Shown here piece by piece: positions 22,945 through 23,383 of a stretch of DNA of 23,383 nt. Position 1 is the stretch's first letter, and the number at the start of each line of letters is the position of its first letter. This stretch comes from Scatavimonas merdigallinarum (GTDB lineage: Bacteria; Bacillota; Clostridia; Oscillospirales; Acutalibacteraceae). The stretch is taken from contig DVFW01000030.1 in assembly GCA_018713055.1 (NCBI GenBank), forward strand, positions 1 to 23,383. Reading direction: 5' to 3'. The notes below the pieces were generated by a model. That model did not search any database and was not told the origin of the DNA. It saw nothing but the letters and a program-made list of their open reading frames with translations. The position numbers were made by a program, and so were the translations under genes.

Positions 22945-22953
22945 TGGTACAAT
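22945..22953 (+). promoter_or_regulatory. Extended -10 promoter of the acetyltransferase gene
   Basis: TGGTACAAT fits the extended -10 pattern TGnTAtAAT. The -35 region is T-rich without a clear box. Transcription would start near 22960. Confidence 0.45.
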
Positions 22954-22989
22954 CAAACATGCAAATTGGAATTTCAGGGGGGGGCATAT

Positions 22990-23383
22990 ATGGACTGCAT
23001 AATACGAGAATGGAAAATGGAAGACAAAGCGCCTTTGGCAAAAATATTAAATAATCAAAAAATTTTGAACAATTTGCGTGACGGACTACCATATCCATAT
23101 ACAGAAAAGGATGCAGAAGAGTTTATTACATCTGTGTTATCGGCAGACAAATCCAATACATTTGCTTTTGCTATTACAGTAAACGATATGGTTATTGGCA
23201 GTATAGGCGTATTCCGTTGTGACAATATTCATTTCCAAACTGCCGAGATGGGATATTATCTTGGTGAACCGTATTGGGGAAAAGGCTTTGCAACAAGCGC
23301 TGTAAAGCAAATATGCAGATATATCTTTGACAATACAGACATTATTCGAATTTTTGCCGAGCCGTTTGCTTACAACGTGGCTT
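22990..23383 (+). CDS. GNAT family N-acetyltransferase, cut by the window end
   Basis: Begins at ATG 22990 after an AGGGGGGG site and stays open to the last base, giving 131 residues. It starts MDCIIREWKMEDKAPLAKIL, followed by NNLRDGLPYPYTEKDAEEFI. The central strand VIGSIGVFR and the acetyl-CoA loop EMGYYLGEPYWGKGFATSAV are typical of RimJ/RimL-type acetyltransferases. The Q/R-X-X-G-X-G/A signature appears as YWGKGFATSA. Such enzymes transfer acetyl groups to protein N-termini, small molecules or antibiotics; the substrate cannot be told. The C-terminal 40 or so residues are outside the window. Confidence 0.88.
   Translation, partial: MDCIIREWKMEDKAPLAKILNNQKILNNLRDGLPYPYTEKDAEEFITSVLSADKSNTFAFAITVNDMVIGSIGVFRCDNIHFQTAEMGYYLGEPYWGKGFATSAVKQICRYIFDNTDIIRIFAEPFAYNVA

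Noticed and set aside
22671..23054. 127-residue plus-strand frame between the unknown gene and the acetyltransferase
   Set aside because: TTG start without a ribosome site, overlap with genes on both sides, a promoter for the next gene inside it, and no recognisable protein.

Overview
The window looks like chromosomal DNA from an anaerobic, low-to-mid GC Firmicute, most likely an Oscillospirales/Ruminococcaceae-type clostridium. The grounds are purine-rich Shine-Dalgarno sites, use of TTG and GTG starts, a PII protein without the uridylylation tyrosine, a split transketolase, an [FeFe]-hydrogenase-like protein, a GH18/LysM wall enzyme and a secreted starch-binding protein. The taxon is inferred from gene content and was not tested by any search. 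No rRNA, tRNA, CRISPR array or insertion sequence was seen.

Layout. Bases 1-378: the tail of an unknown ORF overlaps a barstar-type inhibitor gene by ATGA. Bases 527-1882: a purine permease. On the minus strand at 2207-3841 lies amt-glnK, with a consensus promoter and a terminator-like hairpin at the very start of its mRNA. Next on the minus strand are an [FeFe]-hydrogenase-like protein (4150-5397) and a membrane-anchored GH18-SH3-LysM protein (5537-7486). Bases 7716-11891 hold a minus-strand operon of a MarR regulator and both halves of a heterodimeric ABC exporter, with a clear operator on its promoter. Bases 12180-13100 encode a secreted protein with two starch-binding modules. A two-gene transketolase follows on the minus strand (13275-15079).

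From 15302 the plus strand carries a cofactor group: coaX (type III pantothenate kinase), an ECF-type vitamin uptake S component, and birA (biotin ligase/repressor). After a 410-base gap with a structured leader comes the most unusual gene, an 843-residue fusion of a xylose-isomerase-like TIM barrel with an acyl-CoA synthetase (18315-20846). The end of the window holds a sigma-70-family gene broken by a -1 frameshift (21252-21877), a conserved-looking protein of unknown function that shares its leader motif (21973-22719), and a GNAT acetyltransferase that runs off the end.

How the genes work together. amt and glnK form an ammonium-uptake module. coaX, the S component, birA and the fused acyl-CoA synthetase all touch CoA or biotin-dependent acyl metabolism, which suggests but does not prove a linked role. 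The MarR-ABC operon is a self-contained, probably drug-inducible efflux module. The fusion enzyme, the frameshifted sigma factor with its partner, and the hairpin leader of amt are the best leads for new biology.
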